From positions 16,061,520-16,125,519 of the forward strand of contig CM042553.1 of NCBI GenBank assembly GCA_023630585.1: DNA of 64,000 nucleotides. Reading direction: 5' to 3'. Shown here in pieces: positions 11,412 through 22,789 of the stretch. Positions within the stretch are counted from its first letter, which is position 1. Every line of letters starts with the position of its first letter. The notes below the pieces were generated by a model. That model did not search any database. It was not told the origin of the DNA and worked only from the letters and a program-made list of their open reading frames with translations. Position numbers and translations under genes: made by a program. The DNA is from Cranoglanis bouderius (Eukaryota > Chordata > Actinopteri > Siluriformes > Cranoglanididae).

Positions 11412-12390
11412 CTAGCCTCTCAATGTAATTTCTTTGAGGCTATGGGTATGTCTCAATCAGCTCCCTATGTCGTGAATCAGTGTATTGTGTACATTGTTCA
11501 GGCAGTGGTGGTAAGAACCCTGTCTCACTACACATCAGGACACTGATAACTCATTTTCCAGTGACGTGACTAGGTACTCACATTGTAAAATGTCACCAAA
11601 AATTAAAAACTTTAAAAATATTTAAGTTTTTTATGTAATATAAATTTAGTAGTTTAATCACACACATTTCTGTCATGGTACGTCAAGCAGGATTGTAGGC
11701 TAGCTAGTGGCCTTTTTTAAAAATCATTAAACACTTAAAAGTCATTAGACTCGAACAAACCATATATATAACATCAAATAAAGTTAAAAAATCACTAACA
11801 CAAGTAATCATTCTAGAGGTACAATAACAAGCTACTGACTGTACATTTGTAAACGAAGTTGGCTGAGAGTTCGTCCACCATTTTTTTCGAGCTCTTCAGA
11901 AAACATGGTCATTTCCAGTAAGGGAACATAAGGAGCATCGATGCGCCCTGGTTTTTGCGGTGCATTGTGGGATTTATTAGGGAGCAAATGTTCCAGTGCA
12001 CTGGAAGGATTTTGCGATTGAGACAGCACATAAAATGGCAGACTCCCTGATCAGTGCCCTGACCACTGAACTAGGGAGCTGATTGAGACACGCCCTTTGT
12101 CATTATTAATGTTGTCCTGCTTGACTAAAATCTACGGTCATGACCCCCTGCTGCTAATCAGTCCATTTGTTTTCATCATGTATTGACAACAAAGCTTTAT
12201 TGGTATTCTTATACTCCAAATAGTCTAGTGTGTGTGTTCATTCATTAGCTCTCTTGTGACAGTAAACATACAGAGCTGTATGATTCTTCTGATGAGGCTT
12301 ATCACTTCAGCCTTTCTTTCCCCTTCACACTTGGTAGCTATGGGTTCATCAGTGAACATTTTGTTCATTTCTGGCAAATCAAACAGGTGA
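11412..12390 (+). repeat. Segmental duplicate, copy 2 (with MITE inside)
   Basis: It matches 8929-9390 on both flanks of an internal insertion at 11445-12094. Sequence continues from CTCAATGTAATTTCTTTGAG into the insertion, and from TTATTAATGTTGTCCTGC out of it, in register with copy 1. The minus-strand ORF across 12225-12494 lies partly in this segment, has no recognised domain, and its equivalent in copy 1 is interrupted. Confidence 0.85.
11445..12094. mobile_element. 650-bp MITE, hAT-like
   Basis: The two ends are inverted repeats: GTCTCAATCAGCTCCCTA at the left, and TAGGGAGCTGATTGAGAC at the right. The sequence is missing from the paralogous segment at 8929-9390, which shows that it inserted as a unit. 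It has no coding capacity. The exact target duplication is not clear by eye. The hAT assignment is a guess from end structure. Confidence 0.8.
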
Positions 12391-13210
12391 ACTCTTGGAG
12401 CAAACGGCCCATAGTCCATAGCCTTTTTTTGCAAACCTACATGCACAAAAGTGATATATGGAATTGCGCGATGGCAACATGGTTTGCAAAGCATGTCATG
12501 GAAGCAAACCTGTGATTATGAGCCCAGAATGAGTCCTGGTATGGACTCCATTATTCAAGCCAAGTGTGAAAACGGCCTAAACGTAACTATAAATGACCTA
12601 AAGGTAAAATTTTAGAAAGGTGATTTTTGTTTGATTTTGTTTCCTGTCTTAACAATTGTCAATTGTCTTAACAATTGTCAGTGTGGACTGTTTATTACCA
12701 ATCCAAATTAGAAGACAAATTCATGGTCAAAACAGGAAGGGTTGAAAGTCAGGGAAACACAGCAATACAGGGCAATGAAAATCAAAATAAAGGGCAGAAG
12801 AAAAAAAAGATCAAAAACTAAAATTAACGAACAGAGAACCCAACACACCAAAATTCACACTGAAATGGCAAAATGTCCCAAAGATATGCAGTGAAAGAAC
12901 TGGTATATATGTATATGCTGAAGTAAATGAGGATTAACAGGAAACAGGTGAGTGAGAGCAAGCTCATTATGCTGGATTATGGATTCATGGTGGCATGATT
13001 CATTGACAGTGGATTCGGATGTCTGTGCTGGTTTTTCAAACAGGAAAATTCAAAATGAATGTCTGTGTCTGTTAGCATATATAGCACTTTTTTTCAGTCA
13101 TAAATCGGGAAAACTTTCAACAAGATTTATATTAAGCATCATCATATCAAAGCACCAGCATATTGTGTTAAATTGATTATGCCTGTCTATTACTGCAGTG
13201 TCTCAATATA
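12391..13210. other. Intergenic DNA with a decayed repeat at 12700-12900
   Basis: A 19-bp block, TGTCTTAACAATTG, is tandemly repeated at about 12645-12680. The A-rich part 12700-12900 resembles the dispersed repeat seen at 6.06 and 47.6 kb. No gene is recognised. Confidence 0.45.
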
Positions 13211-13211
13211 C

Positions 13212-13290
13212 AGGTGCATCTCAAAAAATTAGTATATCGTGCAAAAATGCTTAAATAGTTTGGTCATTATTGAGATATACATATACAAGA
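13212..13290 (+). mobile_element. Single end of a DNA transposon
   Basis: The text CAGGTGCATCTCAAAAAATT followed by AGTATATCGTGCAAAAA matches the terminal repeat of a common teleost transposon family that I know from memory. It is followed by a local repeat of GAGATATACA. No partner end or transposase is seen nearby. Confidence 0.5.
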
Positions 13291-13403
13291 TATATTGAGA
13301 TATACAAGATTTACTGAGATATACATATACAAAGTCTCCTTCTTTAATCCCAAATGCAGTCAATCATTTGGCATTTGTGGTTAATTGTATGAATTTGATT
13401 TTT

Positions 13404-13735
13404 AGTGGCTTAGTGGTTAGCACTTTTGCCTTGCACCTCCAGGGTTGGAGATTTAATTCCTGCCTGTGCACAGAGTTTGCATGTTCTCCTCATACTTCGG
13501 GGGTTTCCTCTGGGTACTCCGGTTTTCTCCCGCAGCCCAAAGACATGCATTGTAGACTGATTGCCATCTCAAAATTGTCCGTAGTGTGTGAATGGGTGTG
13601 TGAGTGTGTGCTGCGATGGGTTGGCTCCCCGTCCAGGGTGTCCCCCACCTGATGCCCCAAGTTCCCTGCGATAGGCTCCAGGCTCCCCATGACCCTGTGT
13701 AGGAAAAGCGGTACAGAAAATGGATGGATGGATGG
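13404..13735 (+). repeat. SINE-like teleost repeat ending in (GGAT)n
   Basis: It starts AGTGGCTTAGTGGTTAGCAC, passes through GGGTACTCCGGTTTTCTCCC, and ends in GGATGGATGGATGG after GTACAGAAAATGGATGG. This is a widespread fish repeat, similar to elements described as Mermaid-like, but the name is from memory. Related copies occur at 19.85, 22.79 and 26.34 kb. The ORFs on both strands here are shadows of the repeat. Confidence 0.85.
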
Positions 13736-14410
13736 TACTGTAAGAAACATCAAGATCCCAAAAGTGAAAATGTATGAGAGAAAAAATTTATTATGTTAAT
13801 GAAATTATTCACTTTTGCATTTTTTACATCTACATCCAAGGAAAATAATACACATTTTCAAGTCTCATCTCACTAGATTCAAGTGAACAATTACATATTT
13901 AAATGCACAGGCAGATGTAAAAATGAGGTGTTGATCATAAATTCAACAGTTTTACTGTGTATCCTTAGCAGTTTATCTAACTCTGTGAGGGATTGCAAAT
14001 TGCTTCTCATAATTGCATCAACGAGGGCTTTTTATAATGGATCTTCATTTCTTCTCCTTTTGTCGCTAAGTTCATTCAGCTCCACTGTTATTTCATCTGA
14101 AATAATTTTTTTAAAGAGACAAAAGGCAAGTCTTGTCTGCCAAGGCCTTAAAAAAGTACAAGGTACACAAGATACATTATCCACAAACTTCCTTTACGCC
14201 ACATAACTATCTACAGTAAGTGATTCAATGTAAAAACGAGTTAATAAAATGTTCCCTTTATACCAAATGTAGCTTTTTTGTCACATAAAAAAAAATCTGT
14301 AACATGTTTAATTGTAATAATAGACATTCATTATTCAGAATTATGTAGTGTTTAAATGAAATTCTTAAATGAGTCACCCTTTAACTAAGTGGTTTAAGCA
14401 ATAAGAACAC
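13736..14410. other. Intergenic DNA, nothing recognised
   Basis: AT-rich. The 107-residue ORF at 13883-14206 has no recognisable domain. Confidence 0.5.
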
Positions 14411-14712
14411 TGTTGCTAGGCAACTGGGAACACAGACACTAAGCAACAGCTAGCTTCTGACCGACTAGCCAGTTATAAGCCAGCTATATCTTATACGTAA
14501 GGAATAATTGATGACGGGCCGTTGAATTATTAGGAAATAATGCACACCCCGAGGTGGTAATGCGTTACACCTCGGGTGTGCATTATTTTCTAATAATTCA
14601 ACGGACCGTCGTCAATTATTCCTTACGTATAAGATATAGCTGGCTTATAACTGGCTAGTCGGTCAGAAGCTAGCTGGTGCTTAGTGTCTGTGTTCCCAGT
14701 TGCCTAGCAACA
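14411..14712. repeat. Near-perfect 300-bp palindrome (foldback element)
   Basis: Two arms of about 145-150 bp are inverted copies, from GTTGCTAGGCAACTGGGAAC at the left to its complement ending at about 14711. The centre is GTAATGCGTTAC at 14557-14568, leaving a loop of four bases. Only a handful of mismatches and a one- or two-base length difference separate the arms. It has no coding capacity. It probably is a foldback MITE, though no target duplication was established. Confidence 0.95.
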
Positions 14713-15029
14713 AAAGAAGCCTTTTATATGTAAAATCTAAGGGCTGAATAACAATTAAAAATCTCACAAATCAGTCAGGAATATTAACATTTCTCTCAGA
14801 TGTGTTGGTAAATTGCTAAGAAAACATTCGGTACAATTAAAATTAGACTGTAATTACACCTAGCGTCAGCTGCTAATTAGCTGGTGCTATTTAAATATTG
14901 TATTACAACAAGAATCTGAAGAAGATTTGAATACCTCAAGATGGAGCTGTTTGTGTCGTATTTTTGAATTAAAAAAACATGTCATTTGTGCTGAAAATTC
15001 TGATAAAATCCTCCATTAGCATTTTTTCT
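14713..15029. other. Intergenic DNA, nothing recognised
   Basis: AT-rich with no repeat signature seen. Confidence 0.5.
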
Positions 15030-15275
15030 GACATAAAAAACACAGCAAAGTGTGACATATCTTCTCTTTTGCTTTGATAATATAAGCAGATTATGAGACG
15101 GTCTTTGAGTCCTGCCAAACAGAGTTGCGATCACATCATTGTGTCTCTGCAGTCAGGCCACTCCTGCTAGCAACATGCTAATGAGCTCTTTATCAAAGGT
15201 TCCCTCAACTGAAACAGCAGATAATGAAAACCAATTAATGCCTGCAGTCAGTAATTAAGTTGCATTAAGAGATCT
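15030..15275. promoter_or_regulatory. Candidate conserved enhancer (TAAT-core cluster)
   Basis: The block is free of repeats and packs several developmental-factor type motifs: an octamer-like ATGCTAATGAG, a TCF/LEF-like ATCAAAGG, CCAATTAATGCC and AGTAATTAAGTTGC. Such clustering is typical of vertebrate enhancers, but the motifs are short and frequent in AT-rich DNA. Function is inferred and unproven. Confidence 0.3.
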
Positions 15276-15414
15276 GGTGGTCTGGTCTGAGAGCCTGTAT
15301 TTAGATGCTTACAGAACAATAAACCTGCTCTATTCGGATTTCAACAGCCCATTAGCTGTGATGCTTGGTGGATATAAACCAAGATTTAAATGTAAGAATC
15401 AGGGTTTGGACCTA

Positions 15415-16815
15415 CAGTGGGGGAAAAAAGTATTTGATCCCCTGCTGATTTTGTACGTTTGCCCACTGACAAAGAAATTATCAGTCTATAATTTTAATGG
15501 TAGGTGTATTTTAACAGTGAGAGACAGAATAACAACAAAAAAAATCCAGAAAAACACATTTCAAAAAAGTTATAAATTGATTTGCATTTTAATGAGTGAA
15601 ATAAGTATTTGATCCCCTATCAATCAGCAAGATTTCTGGCTCCCAGGTGTCTTTTACACAGGTGATGAGCTGAGATTAGGAGCACTCTCTTAAAGGTAGT
15701 GCTCCTAATCTCAGCTTGTTACCTGTAAAAAGACAGCTGTCCACAGAAGCAATCAATCAATCAGATTCCAAACTCTCCACCATGGCCAAGACCAAAGAGC
15801 TATCCAGGGATGTCAGGGACAAGATTGTAGACCTACACAAGGCTGGAATGGGCTACAAGACCATCGCCAAGCAGCTTGGTGAGAAGGTGACAACAGTTGG
15901 TGCGATTATTCACAAATGGAAGAAGCTGTCAGTCTCTCTCGGTCTGGGGCTCCATGCAAGATCTCATCTCGTGGAGTTTCAATGATCATGAGAACAATGA
16001 GGAATCAGCCCAGAACTACATGGGAGGATCTTGTTAATGATCTCAAGGCAGCTGGGACCAAGGGCACCAAGAAAACAATTGGTAACACACTACGCCGTGA
16101 AGGACTGAAATCCTGCAGCGCCTGCAAGATCCCCCTGCTCAAGAAAGCACATGTACAGGCCCATCTGAAGTTTGCCTGAATGATTCAGAGGAGAACTGGG
16201 TGAAAGTGTTGTGGTCAGGTGTGGTCAGATCTCTTTGGCATCAACTCAACTCACCGTGTTTGGAGGAGGAGGAATGCTGCCTATGACCCCAAGTCATAAC
16301 ACAATCCCCACCGTCAAACATGGAGGTGGGAACATTATGCTTCGAGGGTGTTTTTCTGCTAAGGGAACAGGACAACTGCACCGCATCAAAGGGACGATGG
16401 ACGGGGCCATGTACCATCAAATCTTGGGTGAGAACCTCCTTCCCTCAGCCAGGGCATTGAAAATGACCTTAATGACTTGGAGAGGATCTGCAAAGAGGAG
16501 TGGGACAAAATCTCTCCTGAGATGTGTGCAAACCTGGTGGCCAACTATAAGAAACGTCTGACCTCTGTGATTGCCAACAAGGGTTTTGCCACCAAGTACT
16601 AAGTCGAAGGGGTCAAATACTTATTTCACTCATTAAAATGCAAATCAATTTATAACTTTTTTGAAATGCGTTTTTCTGGATTTTTTTGTTGTTGTTGTTA
16701 TTCTGTCTCTCACTGTTAAAATACACCTACCATTAAAATTATAGACTGATCATTTCTTTGCCAGTGGGCAAATGTACAAAATCAGCAGGGGATCAAATAC
16801 TTTTTTCCCCAACTT
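15415..16815 (+). mobile_element. Tc1 transposon, both ends present
   Basis: Ends are inverted repeats of about 200 bp: CAGTGGGGGAAAAAAGTATT at the left, and the complementary form, slightly altered, at the right, each flanked by TA (15413-15414 and 16816-16817). Each repeat carries an inner motif (AAGTATTTGATCCCCT), the IR/DR type. A hairpin with arms GCTGAGATTAGGAGCAC lies at about 15669-15715, upstream of the transposase. The transposase is broken. Confidence 0.93.
15783..16602 (+). pseudogene. Tc1 transposase, frameshifted
   Basis: The frame opens MAKTKELSRDVRDKIVDLHK, a Tc1 N-terminal DNA-binding domain, with GYKTIAKQLG and VGAIIHKWKK as the helix-turn-helix. After about residue 45 the frame shifts. 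Later frames hold TTWEDLVNDLKAAGTKGTKK, HGGGNIMLRGCFSAKGTGQL (catalytic domain) and, at the end, SVIANKGFATKY before the stop. The stretch that should contain the DNDPKHT motif and its aspartate appears deleted. The usual length is about 340 residues. It is inactive. Confidence 0.92.
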
Positions 16816-16817
16816 TA

Positions 16818-17908
16818 TCCTTAGAATGCCTGATTTCTACAGGCTTGAAACTTAGTTCTGAATAAAAGACTCAAAAATATTTGTCCATTGTCCCTTTAGG
16901 GGGCAATCTGTTTTCCCTATCAGGTTCCATTTAGACCCCTTTCATGCTTAGACCCCTTAATCATGCATTGAACCCTTAAAAGAATTTAAGAACTGATTTC
17001 TATAATTGTTTACCAAATACCAAGACAGATTAGCTAAATTTCAACAGGTTAATTTTTTTTTTTACAGGGCTGGAATTGGGGGGTGGGGGTGTGGGTTTGA
17101 CTGAATTCGGGGAGTGAATTTCAAGGGGGTACGGCATTCCAGGTCAAACTGGAATCATTTCATTTATTTTTTTCGGAAAATGAAGATGGTTTTATCCACT
17201 CGAAAGTCTACGAAAGCGAGATCTGCACATAAGCATAGCGGAGATATTCTGCGTGTGATTTTGCCATGTTGACTGTCATGATTGGCCATAATACCTAAAG
17301 GCTGCAGCCAATGGGAACACTTCTCACAGGACTGCCTCAGGTAAGTTAATGGAGTCTTAATGGAGCCAAAAACCTTAACAGAAACAATTACTTTAACAAA
17401 TTGATATGGATAAAGCACATATCTGAAATGATCCAGGTTTCATCTGTTTTGAACGCCCTTATTCTAAAACTATATTAAATTACTTTGGACCACCTGGTAA
17501 AAAAAAAAGCTAAGTGTGAGAGGGCAGAGGGTCGAGATATGGAAGATAAGGATGAATGAATGGTGTTTGTTTTGTGCCACACATAATTCATGAATGTTGT
17601 TCACTGACCATATTGTTCGGAGGAAACATGAAATAAGTGTAATGTTATTATATATTATAGAGGTATTTATATTTGTATGCTCATATTTATATTATATTTG
17701 CATATATTTACACCCCCCTCCCCACAAAAATAAATAAATAAATACAAAAATAAAACTCCCCACTACAGTCCCAATTAATAAAGAGATATTGTGAAGTTCA
17801 TAGTATTACTTCATAGTATTAATGAAGGAAATGATTATCAATAATGAACTGTCATGCACTCTTCACATTGCCTGTTGTAAGTTGTCCTTCAAGTCACAGC
17901 CATATCTA
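16818..17908. other. Intergenic DNA, partly an unidentified repeat
   Basis: The G-rich run GGGGGGTGGGGGTGTGGG at about 17078-17096 could form a quadruplex. From 17150 to 17430 the sequence has a repeat-like feel, with a weak inverted repeat (CATTTCA and TGAAATG) at its edges. The minus-strand ORF in it (84 residues) has no recognised domain. Confidence 0.4.
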
Positions 17909-19290
17909 CAGTCATGTGAAAAAAATAAGTACACCCCATGGAAATTGTTGGGTTTTTTTTTTTGGTCATATTTGGACAAGCAAACATTTGATCCTCTTTG
18001 AAACAGTGTATATTAATGAAACTGATATACTTGAACAAAACCACAAGGAAAATTAGTTTTTTCACTCATTTATTCAATATATGTGATATTCATATTCATA
18101 TCAATAGATGTGATATTCTTCTGTGGAAAAAGTAAGTACACCCTTGGCCTCAGAAGCTAGTATTGCAAGGGTTTTCTTGCATGTACTTCCCGTTTCAAAT
18201 CCCCACAATGTTTCAATGTGATTGAAATCTGGACTTTGACTAGGCCATTCCATAACCCTCCATTTCTTCTTTTTGAGCCATTCCTTGATGGATTTGCTAG
18301 TGTGCTTAGGATCATTATCCTGTTGAAAGGTCCACTTTTAGTTCAACTTTTGGACAAATGGCCTCTCACTATCTTCAAGCACTCTTTGATATGATGCAGA
18401 ATTCATAATTGAATCAATGAATGCAAGCTGTCCAATCACTGAGGCAGTGAAGCCACCCCAAACCATAACATTTCCACCATTGTGCTTCTCCTGAAAAGCC
18501 GTCTTTGGTCTGTGCCAAGCAACTCTATCCTTGATTTGTCTGTCCAAAGCACTTAATTCCATAAGGTCTGGTCTTTTCCTATATGCTCATTGGCAAACTG
18601 TAGTCTTGCAAAGGCTTTTTCCTGGCGTGCCTCCCATGCAGGTCAAATTTGTGCAATCTTTTTCTGATTGTAGAAGTATGCACTTTGACACCAACGGGTG
18701 CAAGACTTACTAGCAGATCCTGTGATGAAATTTTGGGGTTCTTGGAGACTTGCATCAGATGGTCTGCTCTTGGGCTGAATTTGCTGTTATGGCCGGTCCT
18801 GGACAAATTGGCAGTCATTTGAAATCTTCACCATTTGTAGATTTTTTTCCTTACAGTGGAATGATGTATTTCAAATAATTTAGAGATCTTTTTAAATCCC
18901 TTGACAGACTCATAGGCATCCACAATCTTTTTTCTGAAGGCCTTACAGAACTCTTTAGATCTTGGCATGATGGCACCACACACCTCAATAGCAAAGGGAA
19001 CACCAGACACTAGATAGAGAGGGGTATAAATAAGGTTCCACCTGCCTGATTCAAATTATATGGATTTGAAGGTGTGATAAATGTAGGGGTGTACTGACTG
19101 ATCTGTTTTTTGTTCAATTAAATTCTGAAAATTACTACAAAATGTCAATTTTATGTCATTTGATAGAGTGTGATCACCTTTATTAATAGGCACTGTTTCA
19201 AAGAGATAAAATGTTTGTTTTTCCAAATATGTAAAAAATAAAATAAAATAAAAAAATTCCATAGGGTGTACTTATTTTTTCACATGACTG
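17909..19290 (-). mobile_element. Tc1 transposon, both ends present
   Basis: Termini are CAGTCATGTGAAAAAAATAA at the left and its complement at the right, with TA at 17907-17908 and 19291-19292. Inner copies (AAGTAAGTACACCC at about 18127, and a decayed one near 19088) give the IR/DR pattern. The transposase runs on the minus strand and is interrupted by stops and frameshifts. Confidence 0.94.
18130..18968 (-). pseudogene. Tc1 transposase, broken
   Basis: Translation from the ATG at 18966-18968 begins MPRSKEFCKAFRKKIVDAYE, the helix-turn-helix region. Later frames give PRADHLMQVSKNPKISSQDL, STIRKRLHKFDLHGRHARKK, NGGNVMVWGGFTASVIGQLA and FQQDNDPKHTSKSIKEWL, covering most of the DDE domain, ending in the region with WPSQSPDFNHIETLWG. 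At least two frame changes and stops separate these pieces. The catalytic aspartate of DNDPKHT and the glutamate of IETLW are still readable. Confidence 0.92.
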
Positions 19291-19379
19291 TATCTGTCTT
19301 TCTCTCAGTTTATCTATCTATTCATCCATTTAGCTGTCAATCCTGTCTTCCATTTAGCTGCCATTTAGAAATTACACCA

Positions 19380-19440
19380 GCTCCTACTACATGCAAGTGT
19401 ACCTGGCCAATAAAGTGATTCTGATTCAAGAATTGTTTTT
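19380..19440 (+). repeat. Retroposon tail fragment
   Basis: The text CCAATAAAGTGATTCTGATT is the type of short 3' tail found on fish LINE/SINE copies. Too short to assign. Confidence 0.4.
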
Positions 19441-19558
19441 TGTACCCCACACTCAGTTAATACATACACTACTTATAGAAAATGATTCTTAAAAAGTCTT
19501 TAAGGGTTCATTAGTTGTTGTTAGCTTCCATAAAAAGCTATACATTACAGTATACATT

Positions 19559-19720
19559 AGCATTTACATTTACATTTAATCATTTAGCAGACGCTTTTGT
19601 CCAAAGCGACTTACAAATGAGGAGAACAATAGAAGCAATTCGGTCAAAAAGAGGGCAACAGTATACAAGTGCTGTAACAAGTCTCAGTAATTCTAGCACA
19701 GTGCACATAGGATTTTTTTT
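19559..19720 (-). repeat. SINE tail, minus orientation
   Basis: CATTTAGCAGACGCTTTTGT and AAAGCGACTTACAA are the complement of the SINE 3' end seen elsewhere in the window (GTAAGTCGCTCTGGATAAGG). The tRNA-like head is missing. The poly(T) at about 19713 follows. Confidence 0.75.
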
Positions 19721-19851
19721 TTTTTTTTGGAAAAAAAATGGAAATGTTAAATTTTCGGTTGTTGCAAGGTTCTGCATTGAAGATTGGAGGGTTATTTCTA
19801 CAGATATAATGGAAATGTTTAGTATATCGTTAATTTAATGAATATTAAATA

Positions 19852-20190
19852 GGTGGTGCATAGGATAGTGTTGCCACTTCACAGCTCCAGAGTTCGATCC
19901 TGAGCTCAGGCTACAGTCTGTACAGAGTTTTGCATGTTCTCCCCCTGTCTGTGTGGGTTTCCTTTGGGTTCTCTGGTTTTCTTCACCTCCCAAAAACATA
20001 CAGATAGGTGGATTGGCTGTGCAAAAATGCCCATAGGTGTGAATTAGTGTGTGCATGATGTCCTGTCATGGACTGGTATTCCCATCCAGGGTGTATTCCT
20101 GCCTTGCAGCCAGTGTTCCCGGGATGGACTCCTACCACCCTAACCACAATAAAGTGACTACAGAAGTTGAATGAATCAATGAAAGTTTAA
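19852..20190 (+). repeat. SINE-like teleost repeat, same family as 13.4 kb
   Basis: Shared blocks include GAGTTCGATCCTGAGC, TGCATGTTCTCCCCCTGTCT and TATTCCCATCCAGGGTGTAT. The 3' end is ATGAATCAATGAAAG in place of GGAT units. The copy is more decayed than that at 13404. Confidence 0.8.
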
Positions 20191-20621
20191 GCAACTGTGT
20201 TATTCTAGAAAAAGTGATTAACATGAATATTGATGGATAATGTGTTAATTTTACATTAGAAAAGCCACGCAAACGCAATATTGCAGCAGATTAGATAATT
20301 TTCCTAATAGCCATAGCCATCTTAGGCCACAAATTTTAAATTCCAGAATTATAGTGAGTGTTATGTAAGGATGCATTAAATTGTTGGTCTGACAGCTTTA
20401 AGTGGAGAAACCTAGATCTAAAGGTAGCCACCCAGATCTTTTTCAATTCTGAGAAAGCTTGGTCTGGGTTAAAAGAAACAAAAGAACCTCTGGTCTAGCC
20501 GTGCCTGTTAATCATTTCATAATGTCTCAATGTGCATTCATATAACAGGAAATACAGTCATTTAAACATCGCATGGATCATACAAGATTAACAAATACAA
20601 CTTTACACGATTACATATGTA
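20191..20621. other. Intergenic DNA, nothing recognised
   Basis: AT-rich, with no repeat signature or coding motif seen. Confidence 0.5.
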
Positions 20622-21130
20622 CAGTACTGTGCAAAAGTTTTAGGCGCCCTATTGTTTTTAGTACAAAGTTTGTTATAGATTTTTTTTTATTTTATGACTT
20701 CTACATTATCAAGTCAGTACAAAAAACATTTTAGGTTCCCAAACATAAAAAAAATGAAATGTTACAGAAAAATGTTTGTATGTCATTAAAGAAAGCAGCA
20801 TATTATGTAAAAGACCACTTTTCAGACAAAAAACACAATGAAGGCTGCTGGGTTTTGCTGCAAAAATAAGAAGCAAGTGTGAAAGTCAATGTCTCCAGAA
20901 GAACTGTGGCTGGTTCTGCAAGATGCTCAATAAAACTTACCAGCTCATTTCCTTATAAACCTACACAAATTGTACTGGAGACTGCTATTTTTATTTTTAT
21001 TTTTCTGTCACACCAAATACTGACTTTCTTTCATTTACTACTGTTTACTGCTCTTTTTGGGGTATTTTTTTTTTTAAATGTAGAAACATTTAATTTCATT
21101 ATTTTTACTTGGATTACTAATCTAACGAAC
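20622..21130 (+). mobile_element. Tc1/mariner remnant, internally deleted
   Basis: It starts at a TA with CAGTACTGTGCAAAAGTTTT, a terminal repeat of a fish Tc1 family. At about 20896 the + strand reads RRTVAGSARCS in one frame and EELWLVLQDAQ in another; the latter fits the last part of a Tc1 transposase. A subterminal part (CACACCAAATACTGACTT) follows. Most of the transposase and the right end are missing. Confidence 0.65.
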
Positions 21131-22062
21131 ACATTTCATACAGAAAATCCATAAATGATAAGTAATTAACAATATTTAAGCACTTCTTTGAGGAGCTGAT
21201 AAAAACATACTACCTCTCATCGCCATGACATTCCGTGAAAGAGAGAGCGTGCCCGGAAATTACATCAGCTTTACCCTCACGCTTACACATGACGTAACTT
21301 GCATAACTGTGTTTCCTTGACATTTTATACAGATTAACAAATTTATCAAAAGTCCAAACAAAAACAATAACACAGAAAAACATATATAAATATATAAAGA
21401 AATTAAAATAACGCTTATCATATTATGCTTATGATCACGTGACCATAGCTTACTCCAAAGTGTAATTTCTCTCAATACAAATTATTTAAAAATAAAATGC
21501 CTTTACATTAATACCATTAGTAATTAATAACAGTATCAGTACAGTATCAGTATTAGTGTAACAACATACACTCGCCACATATATCTCAATCTAAATAATA
21601 TAGCAAAATCATTTTTAGATGCGTATTTTGATTTATGTAGACTATTGTCGCTAAAAAGATGTTAAAACTACAGGTATGGGTCAGGCTTTCGTCATCCGCT
21701 ATTGTTTTGCCGCAGTGACTTCTGGGACTTCAAGTGGGTTCGGTGCACTCTTGTTTGCATCCGATGCATCCTCGATATCAAGAACACATCCGGGTAATTT
21801 AATGCGTCCCCGATACTTGCGTTCTTGAGTATTAGAATTGTACTTCTGCGGTGGATGATGACGTAGAACGAGTTCACAAGGATGCAAGATTGCATAAGAA
21901 CGCATATTGAGAAACGGCCTCAACAGGGTATATAAAGACAAACTAATCAAAGGTTTAACACAGAACACATGGACACAATCAGTAAGCACACCAATGACAG
22001 CACAGGGATGGAGACTGGACTAGAACGTATGATGTGAACTCAAAACAAAACATGAAGCTTAC
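21131..22062. other. Intergenic DNA, nothing firm recognised
   Basis: The part 21690-21930 is GC-richer, with GCATCCGATGCATCC, a small palindrome, and may be a MITE. The part 21930-22055 shares CATGATGTGAACTCAAA-like text with 47.8 kb. The ORFs have no recognised domains. Confidence 0.4.
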
Positions 22063-22616
22063 GCTGCGTTCCTACCATGTCAGAATTACCATAATTACTA
22101 GATGACAACCCAGACGTTCTACTCGGAGCTGTTGAACTCGGAGATGATGTTGTTGACAACTGCAAAATACATAACTACATAAAATCACATTTTTATGCTA
22201 TTGCTGAATATTGAAGAACACAGAAAGTGCATCAGGTAACAATAACTTGTTTATTAATAATGCAGGCGTTGGTAATGTGTTGGTGGCACCCTAAACAACT
22301 CCAACTCTATGCTAGCTACATTAAAGTTTATTGTATGTCTTTCGTTTATTTTCAGATTAATCTTGCATTATTAAGACATTAATAAAGGTCAATTATTCAA
22401 ATTATTACGCAGAAATATTACAAGATAACTACTTAACTACAGTTTTCTGCTGAAGCCGCCGCCATTTTGAGTGTTTCCACATGACATTGCAACAGTCAGA
22501 GCTCTCAGAAAATTCCTAGTTTACAGATTGTGTTTATGAGTTCTACAAGGACGTGAACGCTTTTTACAAATCGGAATCTCATAATTACGGTAATTACGAC
22601 TTGGCATGAATGCAGC
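22063..22616. mobile_element. 554-bp MITE
   Basis: The ends are inverted repeats of about 45 bp with roughly 70-75% identity, GCTGCGTTCCTACCATGTCA at the left against GCTGCATTCATGCCAAGTCG read from the right. Both ends continue with AATTACC-ATAATTA. The flanks, CTTAC and TTTAC, could be a decayed target duplication. There is no coding capacity. The superfamily is uncertain (hAT suspected). Confidence 0.8.
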
Positions 22617-22708
22617 TTTACTTTCGCCACACCATATGCTGTTGGGGGAAATCATGACACAAATGAAACAAAAGTGTCAAATCTGTTCTGATTTGGAGGG
22701 CACCATGT

Positions 22709-22709
<1 letters not shown>

Positions 22710-22785
<76 letters not shown>
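22710..22785 (+). repeat. (CA)n microsatellite, about 38 units
   Basis: Perfect CA array that directly abuts the SINE-like repeat starting at about 22790. Confidence 0.98.
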
Positions 22786-22788
<3 letters not shown>

Positions 22789-22789
22789 C

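Noticed and set aside
12225..12494. Host gene exon from an 89-codon minus ORF
   Set aside because: No recognised domain, and the paralogous copy at 9.1-9.4 kb is interrupted by stops.
13490..13753. ORFs on both strands over a SINE-like repeat
   Set aside because: They are repeat sequence with a (GGAT)n end, and related copies have no open frame.
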